Shown in pieces: positions 35,801 to 47,600 of a stretch of DNA of 64,000 bases. Origin of the DNA: Planococcus citri. Taxonomy: Eukaryota > Arthropoda > Insecta > Hemiptera > Pseudococcidae. Within the stretch, counting starts at the first letter, position 1; each line of letters starts with the position of its first letter. The stretch covers positions 41,726,001 through 41,790,000 of the forward strand of contig NC_088679.1 of the NCBI RefSeq assembly GCF_950023065.1. Direction: 5' to 3'. A program made the position numbers and the translations under genes. The notes beneath the pieces are model-generated. The model was not told the origin of the DNA and searched no databases. It saw only the letters and a program-made list of their open reading frames with translations.

Positions 35801-37339
35801 TACAATTTTGATTTTACTTTACTGATTTTGAAATATTACAGAATACAATAAAACATCGCTGATAGCTGACGGATTAAGCAAGAACTATTTTACTTCGATT
35901 AAACCCACCACAGCTATTGAGAATATCAGTTTTATTGCTCAACGTGGAACTTGTTTCGGTATTTTAGGAGTGAACGGAGCTGGTAAATCTACTATTCTTA
36001 AAATATTAGCGGGGAAAATCTGTCCGTCCAAGGGGAACGTTTCAATTGAAGGCGTTGAGTTGAATACTAGAAAAAGTGAAGTGAGTCACAACATTAAATT
36101 CAAATTTATCCAAATCGTACGGACATTTGGGCTATCTCAGCTATCTGCACTTGATGAAACAATTTGTAAACTGTATTTTGTTATTTTCAGTATTTTTCCA
36201 TGATTGGATATTGTCCTCAAACTAGTCCTTTGTTTGATGAATTTACCGGTAAAGAAATGTTGGAAATATTCGGATTGTTGAGCGGAATTAGAAAAAAAGA
36301 TATCGAGACTATAACGGATAAATGGATATCAGATTTTGGTGAAGAAAATATTACTATAATTATATTTTTAGTATTTTAGACGATTAATATTTAATGTACG
36401 CTTTACAGAGCTGGAAAAGATTCAGGATAAAATTTGTAAAATTCACAGTCACACTAATAAACGCAAGCTCAGCATAGCGATTTCGTTGATAGGAGATCCC
36501 AAAGTGGTTATTTTAGATGAACCTACATGTGGAATAGATTCCGATGGGAAAAATAAATTTTATGAAATCATGTCCAAACATAGAGAATCTGGTAAAACTA
36601 TAATCTTCTGTTCAACGAGGTATGTATCGGTTTTAAGACCTAAGAGGGAGTATTTTTTGTTTTCGAAACCTATACCTAGGTACTTAATGTACCTCTGGAG
36701 GATTCATTCGTTTTTATTTGTCCTTAGTATGGACGAATGCCAAAAATTATGTGATCGAATTACTATTATAATAAATGGCGAGATGCACTGTATTGGGACC
36801 GTGGCACATTTAAAAAAGAAATTTGCAGTTGGATTTTCCGTCTCGATTAGAATTCGTCGTAGTGGCAGTTCTTCAAAAGACGTTGTTCTTCTGGAACAAA
36901 ATATTCTGAATGTTTTCGGTCATAGGTACTGCTTTCTTAAGGAAGAACATCGAGTAAGACTTTGTTTTTCATAATCATTGTTGGCTTATAATATGAATAT
37001 GCAAGTAATGATTCAACAGTTTTGTAGGTACCTACCTAATTACCTACTTGGTGTTTCTTTTTCCATCACAAAAGTTAACAAAACATATCCAATTGCGGTA
37101 TTTTTCCTCGGATAAGTAACTTTTTTATTCGATTTGTTTTTCAGGATTTATTGTATTATCACATAAAAGATCCCTCTTTAAGTTGGTCAACGGTATTCGA
37201 AAGAATGGAAAACATCAAGCGTAATAATGCGATAGTGGAAGACTACATTCTAAGAAATATCAGCTTGAAAGAAATTTTTACAGCCTTCACACAACCAGAA
37301 CAAACTTCCAGTAAAAGTACATATCGTGAATCGATTTGA
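26867..37339 (+). CDS. ABCA-subfamily full transporter, gene B (ABCA3-like, degenerate ATPase motifs)
   Basis: 26 exons: 26867-27167, 27243-27479, 27691-27788, 27874-28038, 28135-28375, 28537-28701, 29040-29194, 29318-29570, 29644-29798, 30599-30754, 30853-30924, 31037-31175, 31248-31497, 31639-31787, 31942-32048, 33921-34134, 34241-34464, 34546-34846, 34942-35064, 35164-35382, 35496-35753, 35842-36080, 36191-36338, 36409-36619, 36728-36953, 37145-37339. Sum 5001 nt, 1666 aa, fully open. Start MRFRKLTLLMWKNYRW. NBD1: Walker A GHNGAGKTA intact (about 524); signature LSGG replaced by LTIS (623); Walker B LILDEATFGMD keeps E648; H-loop His replaced by Gly (STGYAKE, 679). NBD2: GVNGAGKST (1370); SGG replaced by SHT (HSHTNKRKL, 1469); ILDEPTCGID (E1494); H-loop His replaced by Thr (1526). 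Exons of 155, 156, 72, 139, 123, 239, 148, 211 and 226 nt equal those of gene A. Efficient ATP hydrolysis is doubtful; a regulated or non-hydrolytic role is inference. Confidence 0.9.
29799..30598 (+). other. Intron of ABCA gene B
   Basis: An 800-nt GT-AG intron between the Q-loop exon and the signature exon of NBD1. It includes a poly-A run near 29825, one copy of the GCCGTAAATACG repeat (30005-30041), a G-rich patch near 30170-30182 and a short GAAT tandem near 30294. No coding content is seen. Confidence 0.55.
30005..30041 (+). repeat. Dispersed repeat end containing GCCGTAAATACG
   Basis: Second copy of the block at 26341-26367, here with its TTAATAAAATTGCATA extension, inside an intron of ABCA gene B. 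Confidence 0.5.
32367..33729 (+). mobile_element. Foldback-type palindromic element, copy 1
   Basis: It begins AAGGGAACCTCTTGAGGTGTC and ends with the inverse. The inverted arms extend several hundred bp. Inside, a module of about 200 bp (CCAGC..CTGGAGCCTCCAGCG, then CTCCAGAAGGCGTGAATATG, then GTTTAACGAGTTTATCCAC) occurs twice in direct orientation (about 32627-32820 and 32948-33140) and once inverted (about 33270-33480). It lies entirely in the gene B intron 32049-33920. No protein is encoded and no clear target-site duplication is seen. It is non-autonomous. Confidence 0.82.
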
Positions 37340-38689
37340 AAACACCTACTTCATCTCGGATACATTTTATCCGATCGCATGTTCCTATATAAAATTATGT
37401 AATCAGGAAAAAGCTCTTCATCAGTTACAGAGTGTTTTTTATTTTTTCTTAATTTTACCGAAGTAAAAGTTATTCTTCAATATGGGTGATGGTTGATGCA
37501 TTTACGTGTATTTTGTGATAGCAATTTCAAAATCCTTTTTTTGATTCGAATGATTAATTTTTAAGAAGTAAGTGCGTATATTAGGTAACTTACTACGTAA
37601 ACGTAATTATCCATCTGTCTGCTTTGAAGCAATGTCCCAAATGAGTGATGTAAAAAAAAAAAATCGCAAAAGAATATGGCCTTATGGTTGGGGATGCGTG
37701 ACACGATGAAACTCATGGTTATGAAAAGATGTTGAATGAATTCCATACTTGATTTCCGTAAATATGCGGAACGATTTAGACAATCCATCTAGTTTTGTGT
37801 CATGCTCGTCAAGGGGTCTGTTGGGTCAGGTACCGGAAAATGCCGTAAATACACGAAATATCTGCACGAACGGGTTTCAAGTAGGTACCCCAAGGCATTA
37901 ATCTACATACAGGGTGCCCAGAAATATCGTGAACCCCAAAGAAAGTTTTTTATTAAAAATATATGTACTAGGTTGGCAACGTGAAATAGATGCATATGAT
38001 TGGTGGAATGTTATCATCTCAGTCTAACAACCAAATCATGTGCTATCATTATTATCATTCACTGTGACCAACCGAAATATTTAGCAGAAAACTTTGTTAG
38101 GGGTTAACGATATTTTTGGCCATCCTGTACAACTTCATTTTCCATTTTTCAAATTTCCTACATTTTTTCCACGTGAAAAATAAAAAAAAAAATGATCGAA
38201 AACAAGGTACCTACATTCATAATTTTTTTTCAGCCAGAAACTGCTGGTTATATGAACATATTCTTTTCATTCTCGACTTTTCATTTTTTTGTGAATACTT
38301 TTGCAAAGAAATAAGTGCGTTTGGTGATACGGTTTCGAATAATTTTTACATTTTTTCTTGGAATTCAATATGTATTTTCAAAAGTTGTACGCTGCATGCG
38401 TTTTCAGAACACAATGTTAACAGGTAATAATACATTATTATTGAATAGATTTTCATTGTGATGTTTACCTAGGTACCCAGCGACACAATCTCTTTGAAAG
38501 CAAGTTCATACAAACACTCTCCGTGATTTATTTCTGTAGATATCTGAACAAAGTAGCGCAATTTTCATTTTGTGTATGTCAAAGTGTTGCTAGTTGAAGA
38601 CTCCAATTTTGATTGCTAATTTTATTAATTTTGTGATTGTTTTATTTCACTTTTTAGCATAAATACGAGTATATGACTGTGATTCTGAA
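37340..38689. other. Intergenic region between ABCA genes B and C
   Basis: Holds the 3' UTR of gene B, the mariner-type MITE at 37910-38127 and the presumed promoter of gene C. Open frames at 37561-37788, 37802-37984 and 38116-38427 lie in repeats or low-complexity sequence and are not called. Confidence 0.5.
37910..38127 (+). mobile_element. Tc1/mariner-type MITE with TA target site
   Basis: The 218-bp element begins CAGGGTGCCCAGAAATATCG and ends with the reverse complement of CAGGATGGCCAAAAATATCG: terminal repeats matching at 17 of 20 positions. It is flanked by TA on each side (37908-37909 and 38128-38129), as expected for TA-inserting IS630/Tc1/mariner elements. It is too short to encode a transposase. 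Confidence 0.75.
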
Positions 38690-41600
38690 ATGGGTCTACT
38701 AGATAGCAAAAATTACGGAAAAATCAAAGTATTGTTGTGGAAGAGCTACCATTCACGTAAATACTACTGGGTAACCACCCTGATAGAAGCCTTAGTGCCG
38801 ATCATAATTGCTCTTTATGTCACTTGGGTGATTGCCAAGCATTCCAAACAAGAATTCGGTGTTCATCCTACTACCTATAAGCAAGTAATTGATAGACACA
38901 GAGTATTACAAGAAACGGACGCGGTCAGCGTTTTAGCATACACGCCAGCAAAATGTGCATTTATAACAAATCTACTAACGAACGTAAAAAAGGAGTTAGG
39001 TGAGTGAATTTGAGTAATTTTGCGTTAAGTACGCTACACTATATTGAAACGAACGACGCCTGCGCGTGAATTTTTATTCAGACTCGCCTGCAAATTCTGG
39101 TTCGTCCAAAGCAACGGTAAATTTGAAAGCAATGGAAAACGAAGATGATCTAGAAAAATATATTATGAACGATATTCAGCCTGCTTTTATCATGGGACTT
39201 GTTTTCCATGATCTAAATGAGTCGAATTGTGAGCAAGGGCCAGATACCTTGACTTATGAGCTAAGACCGAGTGGTGCAAGAGATACACGCACGTTGCATT
39301 ATCCGAAGGATAAAAGCGGACCTTATCCGGACAAAGGTAATTTCTCATTTTATAAACATCAGTCAATATAATATAGGTAGGTACCCGGTAATTTATTGCA
39401 AGTCAAACGAAATAATATTCGAATGATTTTATCTCCCTCTGTTTATTCCAGATGCATACATAGACAGTGGTTTTGCTGGATTTCAATTGATTATGAATGA
39501 ACAATATACAAATGTCAAGAAGAAGGACCCAAATTGGCAATTACCGGAGGTTAGTATTTTTCTGTCACTCTACATATAAACATAGGTACCTACCTAAATA
39601 AAATAATTTACTTAGTACTCGTAAAAATGTTTAAATTTCAATTCCAGCTGCTGTTCCAAGCCTTTCCATACCCTGAATACGAAACTTCGTCGGTTCCTCG
39701 TGACACACTTTCGTTTGTGATTAGTTTCAGCATCATTATTACTTTACTTGCATTGTCAGTTCCTTTTGTTAATCATGTTACTGAAGAAAAAGGAAATGGT
39801 ACCAAGGTTACTTAAAAATTTCTTGCAAAAATTAATGCGTAAAACTAGAAAGCTCCATTAGACGATAGGAGTATTTTTATTGGCCTACTTTGATCCGAAT
39901 TACTCCTCGTAATATTTTTCTTTGGGTATTCGGAAAATTTATGAAAATTCGAGTACCTACTGAATAGTTTTTCTTTCTAAAAAAAAAAATTACTGTACAG
40001 GAGAACTTACATTTGTCTATTGAGTATGATGGATTTATGTAGTAATGTAATTCACAGTACCAACGAAGATAACAGTTTCGTACAGCTCTCCTAAAAATAT
40101 ACCTACCTACCTACCTACCTACCTATACCTATACTTGTTTCCAATACAGGCATTAATGATGTTACACGGTGTCAGTGAATGGGTAATATGGTTCTGTTGG
40201 TTTATACATTCGATTATGATCCTCTTCATCTCTTTAACAATAATGACTATAATACTCAAGTATCCTTGGAGCGGTGTTGGATCAGAGCCTATTCGTTTCG
40301 TTCCGTTTCCAGTACTTTGGGCGATATTGATATTGTACTGCATGGCGAATATGTCGTTTACATTTCTGTTCTGCGCAATTTTCCATCAGGGTAATGTATA
40401 ATATTGTATTTGTTCATAATACGTGGATACTTAATCGAATACAAACGAAGAAATGAGTTGGTTCGAACTTGGTATGTATCTACCTACCTATAATAAACGA
40501 TGTTCGTGAACAGGTGCTTTTGCCGCATTCATTTTCGTCATCGTGTCGATTGTCGAAGTCATTTTTAACCTTAGCTTGAAAACGTTACACATACAGTCAT
40601 CATTCTCTCTATTATTTTGTCTGTTCCCATCTACAGCATTTTCAAAAGGATTTGACATGATTCGTCTGTACGAAGAAATAGGTTGGAAATATTTTCTACT
40701 CAAGTACGAACGTTTTTCAATTTAGATGAAAATTTAAAGTAGCGTTTTTCCTTAACTATTTTTCATGTAGGCGTTAGTGCTCCTTGGCAATCGCTGATGA
40801 CGCGTTCGGATCACAATAATCCAGTTACTCTGGGGGTGGCTATTATTATGCTGATATTTGATATTATTTTGTACACGTTTCTGACGTACTATATTTCCTC
40901 TATTAATCCCGGAAAACACGGGATCAAGAAATCACCTTTATATTTTTTAGAGGTAGGTACATATTTACCTAATTGATTTCTAGTTTACGAATAATTCTAC
41001 TCATACGTAATCAACATTGCCAAATTTTTTTGAGAAAAATAGTATCGTACTTTTTAAACTCTTACCGCCGTAAAAATTTATTTTTTCGAATTAAAATTAT
41101 TCAGCATCTAAAATCTTATTTACGGCGAATCGTATAGGCCACTTTATTTACGCGACACCGCGCCCTGCACACTATCCCACAACAAGTTCCGTGCAAACGA
41201 GCTCGCGCATGCGCGTACGGAAACAACATAGGACGCGTATTTACGGCAAACTGAGTATGCAATTTTATTAACGTTTAAATGTTAAAATAATCACGCAAGC
41301 ATTCCATTACAAACATGCCTCGCACGTACTAATAAGTGTACCTATTCTCGAGAACTTTTAACGCTTTGAAGTGTTTCAAATGTTCGATAGTTGCAAGAAT
41401 GGATTCGAATAATTCGAATATTGTGGAATTCGAACATGAACAATTCGATTGTTGTGAATTACAACTGACAAGGGAACCTCTTGAGGTGTCACACTCCGAT
41501 TTGAACGGGACCACGATTTTTGGAAAAGCATAGTCTAAAACCCCCCAACCCAAATTTTCAGCTGCCCAAGTTCATTTTTCGATTTTTGGTGAATTTTTGA

Positions 41601-44600
41601 AAATTCGAAATTGACTGTTTTTGGCGATTTTTGCTTTTTTTAAAAAAGTATTTACATGATCAGTAAAAATGGACAAAATAAGTCCCAAAAATAATAGGTA
41701 ATTACCCAAATCCAAATTTTACCATTTCCAGCCATTCTGGAGCCTCCAGCGTGATTTTTCATTTTCTCCAGAATTTTTAATTTGCTCCAGAAGGCGTGAA
41801 TATGAAGTTGGGCAGCTAAAAATAGAGTTGTGTATTATACTCGACCTGTTTAACGAGTTTATCCACATTTGAGGCAATTTTGAGAGTGACACCTCAAGAG
41901 TGGTTTTTGACCAGCTTTTTTCAAAATTTAAAAATCCAAAAAATTAAAAGTTTCTCGTTTTTGTGGAAATTTTTTTAATTCACGCAAATCATTGTTTTTT
42001 GTTAAGAACTAACCACCGGAGCGCAAATTCTACAATTTCCAGCTGTTTTGGAGCGAGAGTGCATCTCAAAAAGCCACTCTTGAGGTGTCACTCTCAAAAT
42101 CGGCTCAAATGTGGATAAACTCGTTAAACAGGTCGAGTATAATACACAACTCGATTTATAGCTGCCCAACTTCATATTCACGTTTTCTGGAGCAAATTCA
42201 AAATTCTGGAGAAATTGAAAATCGCACTGGAGTATCCAGAATGGCTGGAAATTGTAAAATTTTGATTTGGGGAGTTAGTTACGGACGAAATACAGCGATT
42301 CGCGCAAATTTCACAAATTTCCTCACAGACGGTTATCTTTTGATTTTTTTGATTTTTTAATTTTGAAAAAAAGCTGGCCAAAAAACCACTCTTGTTGTGT
42401 CACTCCCAAAATCGGCTCAAATGTAGATAAACTCGTTAGACAGGTCGAGTGTAATATACAACTCGATTTTTAACTGCCCAACTTCATATTCACGCATTCT
42501 GGAGCAAATTCAAAATTCTGGAGAAATTGATAAATCGCGCTGGAGGCTCCAGAATGGTTGGAAATGGTAAAATTTGGATTTGGGTAATTAATATTAGTTT
42601 TGGGACTTATTTTGGCCATTTTTATTGACCATGTACGTACTTTTAAAAAAAAACATAAATCGCCAAAAACAGTCAATTTTGAATTTTCAAAAATTCGTCA
42701 AAAATCGAAAAATGAACTTGGGCAGCTAAAAATTTGGTTTTGGGGGTTTTAGACTATGCTCTTTCCAAAAATCGCGGTCCTGTTCAAATCGGAGTGTGAC
42801 ACCTCAAGAGGTTCTCTTGTGAGGTACTTTAATTACAACGGTAACATCGCACATTGTATCAAAATTCATTTTTAGTTTTTTAAAAAAATTTATAGGTAGG
42901 TAGATAAGTACAAATTGAAAGAAATTTTGAAATCTTCACGCCTTACCAGCGGTAAAATATTTTTCTGCACAGTAAAATAGTTCATTTCAATTCCTATGTA
43001 CAATCAAATTTTTTCATTCGATGTTCGAAATTTCAAATACGATCGAATACTACATAATGTACTTATTCGACTATTAAAATACACCAACATTCAAATATTG
43101 GCACCATACTGTTTAAACTATTCATACTATTTAAAAATATAAAACTTTTTTCTATGTGCGTTTTATTACTCACTTTTATGCGTAAGAATCTTAGAATTTG
43201 TTATATGTACTACTTGTAATGCAATTCTTTTACTTTTCTAGTCATTGATTCCGGCATTGAAATCGAACGGTAAAGATGCATCATTCAGAGACGATAACGA
43301 ATGGGAGGAAAACTACCAATACATTGAACCTCCTTTATCCAACGAACAACCATCAATACAAATAAGAGAGTTATACAAAGAATATGGTTCTTTTTATGCG
43401 GTTAACGGAGTTGATATGGAAATGTATGAAAATGAGATAACAGTTCTTCTGGGCCATAACGGAGCAGGAAAAACCACTCTTTTAGGTATTTTAGCTGGTG
43501 AGCAAGTAATTCGAATATTAATTCATTAGACCATTCTAAATTCAGAAAATATGTACCTAACTTGTATATGCAGCATCTACATAACGACTTCCATCGTAGG
43601 ATTAATTATAGCGGATGGAGGAACGATTACGTACAAAGATATGGATATTTTGGAAAATCAAAGCGAATTTAGGGAGACTTTGGGTGTATCTTTTCAAGAG
43701 GATAGATTATTTCCTTATATGACAGTCATGAATCATTTATTATTTTATGGAATGGTAAGCTTTTCATTAATGTACCTATGTATGCTGAATTATTACGTTA
43801 ACGAAACATAAGTAGATAATTACATATTTAAAGCGTAAATATTTCATTTAGCTGAAGGGATATTCTCGCAGTGAAGTTACAGAAGAAGCGGAGAATTATT
43901 TATCTAAAATGGATATGTATGAAGAAAGGAATTCGCGGATAAAGAATATCAGCGAAGGGATGAAAAGAAAATTGAGTTTCATGATTTCTCTGATGGGAGA
44001 CTCAAAAGTGAGTATCATGGCTATTTCGACGTCGCGTCGTCAGTACCTAATAGGTATAATGAAAATATTATGACATTATTGATAAAATTGTTTCATTTTA
44101 TTTTTAACGATTGTTTAGACACTTCTTTTGGATCAGCCGACTTTTGGTATGGATATGCAATCCAAAGTAACGACCTGGGATTTATTAATGGTTAATATAC
44201 CTACCTCTTATACCTTCGTGAATTTATTAGCCATCAAAATATTCCTCCATTAGAAAGAAAAGCAATGGAGGAAAATTTGAAAAGCTTTAATCTAGGTTCC
44301 TACCTTTTTGTATTTTGTTAGGATATCCGTCAAGGTCGAACAATCATATCCACCGCTAAAGATATGCACGATGCGGAGAAAATAGCAAGTCGTATAGCGA
44401 TCATGGAAAGTGGTGTTCTCGTTAGCTACGGAACTATAGCCTTTTTGAAAAAAACTTTTGGTAAATTAAACCACATTTTATTGGTGATTCGTCAAAATTA
44501 ACTGCTTGCGAATACAATCTTGATTTTTTTTCTTTTAGGCGCTGCTTATGAATTATCTATCTCTACGGAAATCTCCAATAATAAGAATGTCACTGATTTC

Positions 44601-47600
44601 GTCAAAGCCTACATACCAAATTCGAAAGTAAAACACGAAGCTAATAAAGAAATTACATTTAAAATACTACCTTCGGAAACGCCCAGGTTCCCAGACTTTT
44701 TTGAAGATTTGGAAAACAGCAAAGATGGGTTAAGAATATCGAACATAGAATTAGGATACACCACGTTGGAACAAATTTTATTGGAGTAAGTTGAACAATA
44801 TGATGATATTAAAGCCAGTAGAAATAAATGCATAGGTGGTAGAGTGAAACACGCGGGTTATTTGAACTTTTTTAAAAATAGGATAGGAAGTTTGTCAAAG
44901 GCCTCCTCAACAGCAGATCAAAACATGGATATTATAAGCGAATCGCGTAAGCAAACGAAATCTTTTTATGAATTATTTCGGTTTTGAAATCCTACAAAAA
45001 TCACGCATTTATTAATAGTAAATAGGTACCCCTCTTTCCAGAATATGTCGATATTAAAGAGGGCCCTGAATTGACAAGACTGCAATTAATCACTTTATTC
45101 AAAAAAAAATTCACGTATACTTCGAGAACACTGTCGTACGCATTTGCTAGAGTACGTATCTTGTGTTTCGGTTGTTTTTCCATTCTTTAATTATTGAAAA
45201 TTTCAAGCTAATAATTGACGATAATTTTTTATTCAGATTGTTTTTCCAGTTTTAATAGCACTACTAACGGTTAGACTAATGGAACTTTACGACTTCAGTC
45301 CAGGACCGCATTTAACTTTAGATTTAACATCTTATACGGGTGCTCTAGTCATGTTAAAAAAAAATAATTTAGATCAAAAATCGTACGACATATATTCCAA
45401 ACGTATAACAGAAAAAGGTGCAGAAATTATGGAAGTCACTAATGATAATATTCTAGATGGTAGGCACACGTTCACAAATGACTAACTATACACATAGTAG
45501 GTGCGTATTTCGCATAGGTAGGTATAGCGTTTTTAACTAAGTATAATTGTTCATGTTGTAGCTTTGATCGACTATGGTAGGATAAGAAGTATTCGGTACA
45601 GAAAAAAATTAATTTTTGCCATCGACTTTGGAAACCCGAATAAAATATTATTTAACCAATACATGCTACATTCTTTGCCAATTGCCATTAATTTCTACTC
45701 CAATATGATGCTGAAAATTGCGTCGGAGAAAAGCAACGTTGAAATTTATACCATCAATCATCCGATTCCAAACGTAGAAGTAAGAAGTTTTTTTTATTTA
45801 ATTAAAAAAATGTTATTTTTAATATTTTTTTTTTGTTTGATCACATGCAGCATTTGGTACTCATATGAATTATACATCATCTTACTCTAACTCGTATGCA
45901 ATACATTACGTTTAATACCTATATTTAATGTATCATAGTCTAATTACCTACTTGTTTATTTATTGTTTTAAGTAGGAGTCGTGTAAAGTGGAAGCACTGG
46001 TTAAACAAAGATATCTCCTTCTCCTCCAGTTATTCTTCGTCTTTTCATTTCTCACCGTTGATATTCTGCTGTACTTTTTCGAATTCCCAAACATGGAGAT
46101 CACCAGAAGTTTAACTCACATACAGATAATATCGAAAGTGCCGATCGGAATTTACTGGTTCACTATATTTGTGTTCGACTTTTTCTGTTTTGTAATCATC
46201 GTAGCTGTTCGAATTTTATTATTTCAAGTGGTCGATGACGCATTTAATTTCATTGCGTTTACTCCACCTTTTAGTAAGTGGTTATCCAATAAAATTTTAA
46301 ACATTTTTAGAGGTACCTCCTGCAGGCAATGCAAATACATCGGTACCTACTAGGTTACATATACATATAGTTAAATACCTAACCCACGTGTTCAATTATT
46401 TTCAGGAGTACTTCTGGGTATAATATTACTATTAGGAGTCAGCGGATTATTATTCGTGTACATACTCAGCTTCTACCTACGACCATCGAAAGAAACATTG
46501 ATAAAACTGTTTGTGTTAAATTTCATATGTGAGTATAAATATTCGATTACCTGATTAGGTAATAGAGGTGCAAGTAGCTTTTACGACCAATACATCGTTA
46601 TTTTGAAGGTAGTGCAGTTGTATTATTGTATTGGAAATACGAAGACGAAATTTTTGGATTTGTTGGCAAGTTTAAAATAGTTATTCGGGGAATTGAAATG
46701 ATTCTGTTAATTGTCCCGTTCTTCAATTACAACTTACTTTTTATTAAATATATGACGATTTGGAGTGAAAACGCCGTGTGTGACTTGTGTGCTCCGCCTT
46801 TAATACCGCAATGCTTAGGTAAATACAAATTTTACCTTAATTCGATTAACCACTTCATTTTCATAATAAATTTTCATAAATTTATTTTGAAACGCAGAGA
46901 AACTCAAACGATTACATTACTTGGTGTTTGCGTCCGAAGAGAACCCGTATGGTTTATTGTTGGGATTCATATTTCTAATTGCCAGCATAATTTTTTATTT
47001 CATTTTGTTTTGCTTGATTAACGCCGGGGTTTTTGGATACATTAACAAGATTTTAGGTGCGAGTAAAATACAAGATGATTTTAGTGACAGCAACGATGAT
47101 GTGAAACAAGAACGCGATGAAATACAAGAAATAAAACAGAGTGAATCTTGTAAGTTGTAAAATGTTTCTACTTTGTTGATTGAAATATGTACGAAACTTT
47201 CATTGTGTGTAAAATATTTGAGTAGACTGTAAAGTTAGGTACTTTTTTTTGTTTTAGTTTACAACGAAGTTCCTTTATTGGTAGATGGATTAAGCAAACA
47301 TTATTTCAAGACGTTTCAATCTTACATAGCTGTCGAAGGTGTGAGTTTTATTACGCGAGATGGCATGTGTTTTGGAGTTTTGGGAGTGGATGGATCTGGG
47401 AAAACAACCATTCTGAAAATGATGACTGCTGAAACAACTCCAACGAGCGGAGATGCCTCAATTCAGGGCATCAGTTTGACTTCTGATACAAAACGAGTAG
47501 GTACCTACTTTGCACGAGTCTGTAGTGTACGGATCTAATGGTTTAAAAATTTGTTCGATTGCAATTCTTTGAATATTCCTTTTCTTCTTCTTTTTTTTTC

